Assembly: GCA_014773175.1 (NCBI GenBank)
Contig: VXCM01000418.1
Coordinates: 62,001 to 126,000 of the forward strand
DNA: 64,000 bases
Direction: 5' to 3'
Source of the DNA: Lucifuga dentata
Lineage: Eukaryota; Chordata; Actinopteri; Ophidiiformes; Bythitidae
Part shown: positions 61,101 to 64,000 of the stretch, piece after piece
Position numbering within the stretch: position 1 is the first letter of the stretch
Layout of the letters: every line of letters begins with the position of its first letter
Program-made: the position numbers and the translations under genes
Notes under the pieces: generated by a model
What the model saw: only the letters and a program-made list of their open reading frames with translations
Database searches by the model: none
What the model was told of the DNA's origin: nothing

Positions 61101-63279
61101 AACATACAAGCGCACGCTAATCTGAATTCGTGTTCATCTGAACATGTGTTAGCTAAGACTGATTCATTCCACCTTTAACAGCATCCATTCAATTTCATCA
61201 TCAAAGGTGGAGTTTATTTAACGTTAAACACACACACTTACGTCTCTGCTGCTAATCAATCAATACATCTATAGATTGATCCGTAGGTGGTTTAGAAGTC
61301 ATGTGGATTATGTTCAGACCACAAATGAACCGTTCAGAGTTTGTTTCCTCTGAACGTCTCTGTGTGGTTGTTTTTGTGTGATTGTTGTGTTCAAATCTCC
61401 ACAAACGAACCGAACCAATGGGGTAAACGAACCCGAGTCTGACTGAACTGAACCAAACCATGCAGGTGTGAAAACGTCCTATAATGCAGCCCAGTATCTA
61501 CTAAATATAGCCCCAAAAATTACCGTACATATACAGGTCAACAATTCAACACCTCCACCGTCGACAAAAACCCAACATCTACATCCATTACTTTGTTGAA
61601 ACAACATAAGGTCTGATCCTCCATCTTGCTTCCTGGTTCTACCTGGATCTCGGTTTCCTGGGTGGAGCACAGAGGCAGCAGCCTGTCGCTGAGGAGGGAC
61701 TGGAGCTGGATGCTGGTGCAGAAGGTCGCAACCACGTGGATCACCTTGATGCCGGACGCTCGCAGCCCGCGGCTCTGCACACACTGCTGCCTGGCGTTCC
61801 CTTTGTAGCCGAGCACGTACCTGTGCAGGTGATGATGTTACTGATGTAGCACATAATAGTCTGGTGATTTGACGATATATTTACTGCATTTACTTCTAAT
61901 GTGTTTATTCTTACTCTCAGTTTTCTACATTATTTGGTGCTGATCATCAGCAGTTTGACCAGATAAAGACTTGCTGCTGTCAGCAACTAAAGAGCCCAGT
62001 TTATAAAAATATACATCAAGCAAAGACTTCCTGTTTCTTTACCAAACATGAAGAAGAACTTTGTACCCTTTAGAAACACATCACCCACTCATGATACCCG
62101 GCTTAAATCCCACACAAGCTTTCATTCCCAGACTAAAATAAGTACTGATTGAGTACTAAAAAGTATGCTATAAAGTATGCTAAAAAGTAATTCAAAGACG
62201 CAACTATTTAGAAAATACTAGAGGTAATTCATTAAAAAACAATTGTGATACACAGCATCACACTGAAGAAGTGCCAAGATGAATGGAGCTCATTCATTAA
62301 GCTTACGTTAATGAGCATACCTGTGTGTGTGACATAAGGTGTGTCTCAGGTAAACATGAACATCAGTGAGTTAATGAGCTGCTTCATGTTTAAGAGCCAC
62401 ATTTTATCCCGATTCATCTGCTGTTAATGAACACATCAAATCATACAGAAACCTACATTTTCCACTTTAACACTCCACATTTTAAGAGAGGAGCTGCACC
62501 TCCCCACCTATAAACACACACACACACACACACCTCATACCTTAGCAAAGGGTTCTCAATAATGTGCAGCTTGCGTTTGAGTGTTTCCAGCTGCTCGTAC
62601 AGCTTCAGGCCCTCCACCATCGACACGTCGTCCAGCTCAGAGTCTGAGTCGGTGCTGAGGCCGTTACGCAGCGCCAAGAATTGCTGGAAGCACTGGGAGC
62701 ACTGGTCCAGCAAGGACTGGTACTCTGCCACCAGGCCTGCCGGGACTCTGTCCTCCAAGATGTCGTAGTAGCTGAATGAGATGAACAGTGGAGGATAAAG
62801 TGAGGAAAGTGTGGAATATGATGAAATTAAAAAGGGAAATGTTTCAGATGTAGATGTTTAAGACATTTTTGGTTTGATCTACAGAAACGCGCTTACAGCC
62901 TGAGACGAGGTTCCACACAACGAACAAAGTAGTCAAAATCATCATCTTCATCTTCCTCGTCCCACGCCCTCCAGATGTTCTTGTAGAAAAATCTGTAAAG
63001 AAAGACAACATATAAAGGATGAAACAAGAGGCCGGCACACCCTTCCACTTAGTACATGACCTCCCTGTACCTGAGATGTTCAATGGCGAGGGCCGTCTGG
63101 TCAAAGTCTCCGGACTCCTCGTAGACGACGTGGAGCTCCTGCAGTGGGACCTTGTGCTTCGTGGCCTCCAGCAGAGCCTGCATGGCGTCTTCATCAAGTT
63201 CACATCCTCTGACCTCACACTGCAGCGGCAGCACCAGCTTCACACAGGCCTTCAGGTCCTTCAAATCCACGTCAACCAC
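55198..63279 (-). CDS. shcbp1: SHC SH2 domain-binding protein 1 (shcbp1), last ten exons; 5' end outside window
   Basis: Shc-binding protein that also acts at the midbody with centralspindlin during cytokinesis. Exons, minus: 63279-63071, 62992-62897, 62771-62541, 61820-61643, 60648-60528, 58737-58606, 57976-57858, 57656-57570, 56021-55883, 55559-55198; 1674 nt, 557 aa visible (human total 672), every junction in phase. Motifs in order: VVYEESGDFDQTALAIEHLR, YFVRCVEPRLRLYYDILEDR, SMVEGLKLYEQLE, and a parallel beta-helix part (GFGLPDEVVIEKK, LENCVLQCETTGVIVRTS, GAGVEIYPGSVCSL, NNEGYGVILVKP). It ends GNQFRRNGQGDFGTFFY, matching SHCBP1 rather than the shorter SHCBP1L tail as I remember it. A 45-bp assembly duplication repeats the exon-5 acceptor at ~60693. 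The N-terminal ~115 residues are beyond 63279 or outside the window. Confidence 0.95.
56064..56937. mobile_element. Foldback MITE family C, copy with assembly duplication
   Basis: Right end CACCGGAATGGTCCT then TTAA (56938-56941). Left arm from GATTTTGCATGTTTGATCCCAATAAATAC at ~56070; its outermost bases are diverged. Contains the N at 56702. In shcbp1 intron. Confidence 0.78.
56635..56769. repeat. Assembly duplication around N (56702)
   Basis: 56635-56701 and 56703-56769 are the same 67 bp separated by one N. Confidence 0.93.
58250..58433. repeat. GAGAGACAGA-rich simple repeat
   Basis: ~185 bp of GAGA/GACA units on plus, CT-rich on the shcbp1 sense strand. The Ser/Leu/Cys-rich minus frames here are artefacts. 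Confidence 0.95.
58815..59143 (+). mobile_element. LINE fragment, left part (split by element E)
   Basis: Decayed frames give LGVVMDAELNFNSHIKTI, then KKLQLIHTLLLQL-like and LLPASHDPF.KMLFLLYEAL-like blocks, the C-terminal order of fish LINE reverse transcriptases. It continues after the insertion at 59929. Confidence 0.7.
59144..59928. mobile_element. MITE family E, complete copy inserted in a LINE
   Basis: Begins GGCTGGATTTACACTACAAG and ends with the inverted CATGTAAATCCAGCC; TTA on both sides (59141-59143, 59929-59931) is a 3-bp target duplication, as in PIF/Harbinger elements. Internal 'ATATCCGATAT' motifs recur. A 66-bp artefactual duplication surrounds the N at 59349. No transposase. 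Confidence 0.82.
59283..59415. repeat. Assembly duplication around N (59349)
   Basis: 59283-59348 and 59350-59415 are the same 66 bp separated by one N. Confidence 0.93.
59929..60215 (+). mobile_element. LINE fragment, right part
   Basis: Resumes with SLNKLPQHLSSAATGNSFKTRLF-type coding (the LP…FKxxLKTxLF block) and ends CATTTCACCTTGTGTAAAGCACTTCGCCTT, a LINE 3' end. Confidence 0.72.
60637..60725. repeat. Assembly duplication around N (60682) with CA repeat
   Basis: 60637-60681 and 60683-60725 are the same segment (last 12 bp of shcbp1 exon 5 sense start, its acceptor and a CA microsatellite), the second copy two bases shorter. Confidence 0.9.
60830..61480 (-). mobile_element. MITE family D, copy 2 (inverted)
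   Basis: Reverse-complement match to 45445-46220: CATCATGTG…, AACATGCTGAGAACATACAAGCGCACGCTAA, AACCGAACCAATGGGGTAAACGAACC, ACTGAACCAAACCATGCAGGTGTGAAAAC at the end. In shcbp1 intron. Confidence 0.75.
61835..62540. other. shcbp1 intron, unassigned
   Basis: No repeat family recognised except a CA microsatellite (62515-62532) next to the exon 3 donor. Confidence 0.5.
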
Positions 63280-64000
63280 CTGAAATTACACCAACAATGC
63301 GTGAAAACAGCAGCTTGTGAAGCGTCATAGTTGAGGACGGAGGTTCGGTTTGCTGCTTACACACAAAATCACATGACTGATGACGTGGAAACGACACAAA
63401 GCGTCTGACAGCCTGGAAAACTTTGACACTCCTCAAAGTATAAAACCAGGATGAAACTGAGAAGGTTGTGGGTTTTATGAATTACAGTATCACTTTCAAT
63501 GGCTACCACACACAGAAACAACACAAACCTGCATAAAACATTAAAAAATTATATCTGTATCATAAATTATCCTCACAGCTGCCTTCAATGTTTGCTCACT
63601 AACAAATAATATCACTTCAGCCAGTGAAGAAATGCAATATTTTGTATGTTGAGGCTACAAAGACGCTGTAAGCTTTTGTTAATAATCCGACTGAAGCCGG
63701 TTATGATGCCAACAAAACGCTGAATAAACACTGGAATTCTCACTTTAAGTGGTCCTGTAATTTCTTTAAGCCTCATTCTCGCCTCTTGTTCAGAATAAAT
63801 CCATAAATGCTGCAAAAGACTCAAAGCCTTTGTGAGACTTCAGCCGCCCATCAAAACCAACAACACGTTGACTGCAGGTTTACTTGAGTTATGAAACAAG
63901 AACAAAAAATAAATTGTGATGTATCAAGCCATCATCAGTAAGATTTTGCCACATCCTACTTCTGAATTATAAAGCGTAACACGTTTGTCCGACCATCAAC
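63280..64000. other. shcbp1 upstream intron to window end
   Basis: The next upstream exon is not visible. A 70-codon minus frame at 63612-63824 lacks good splice sites and similarity to the SHCBP1 N-terminus. Confidence 0.5.

Overview
This is a vertebrate nuclear window, almost certainly from a ray-finned (teleost, probably percomorph) fish. Genes are split into short exons with GT-AG introns, many near 80-150 nt and others expanded by transposons. The repeats are typical of fish: L2/Rex-like LINE fragments, a Tc1/mariner element, foldback MITEs and long simple repeats. Gene order also fits. slc51b(+), rasl12(-), kbtbd13(+), ubap1l(-) and pdcd7(-) follow the order and orientation I recall for human 15q22.31. 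spg21(+), a close neighbour in human, comes next in a changed position, and then shcbp1(-), which I recall from a different human chromosome. Species and synteny statements are inference from memory; genes were recognised by reading translations.

Layout. 1-114: tail of a non-LTR retrotransposon ORF. 1513-2162: last two exons of slc51b (bile-acid/steroid transporter beta subunit). 3664-15226, minus: rasl12, five coding exons, with transposon-filled introns. 16819-18327, plus: kbtbd13, one uninterrupted coding exon. 18980-29613, minus: ubap1l, an ESCRT-I subunit relative, six coding exons plus a candidate 5' noncoding exon near 33.6 kb. 30.6-31.9 kb: an L2-like LINE. 33.9-34.5 kb: a GTAG satellite. 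35633-39528, minus: pdcd7 (U11/U12 snRNP 59K), five exons, with a CRE/ETS promoter candidate just upstream. 42528-51685, plus: spg21 (maspardin), eight coding exons. 52828-54445: a full-length but frame-broken Tc1 element. 55198-63279, minus: the last ten exons of shcbp1, whose 5' end lies beyond the window.

The genes are not an operon and have unrelated roles: membrane transport, small GTPase-like signalling, muscle Cul3-adaptor, ESCRT sorting, minor spliceosome, endosomal alpha/beta-hydrolase, and cytokinesis/Shc signalling. All splice phases I propose close in frame (rasl12 254 aa, kbtbd13 502 aa, ubap1l 342 aa, pdcd7 541 aa, spg21 311 aa).

I found no convincing undescribed multi-gene system. 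The most interesting non-genic signals are a TTAA-flanked foldback element family (about seven copies), a perfect 23-bp palindrome carrying two AP-1 sites, a TTA-flanked element nested inside a LINE, and an acidic, coding-like remnant in a ubap1l intron. Four single Ns are flanked by duplicated sequence and look like unmerged contig overlaps.
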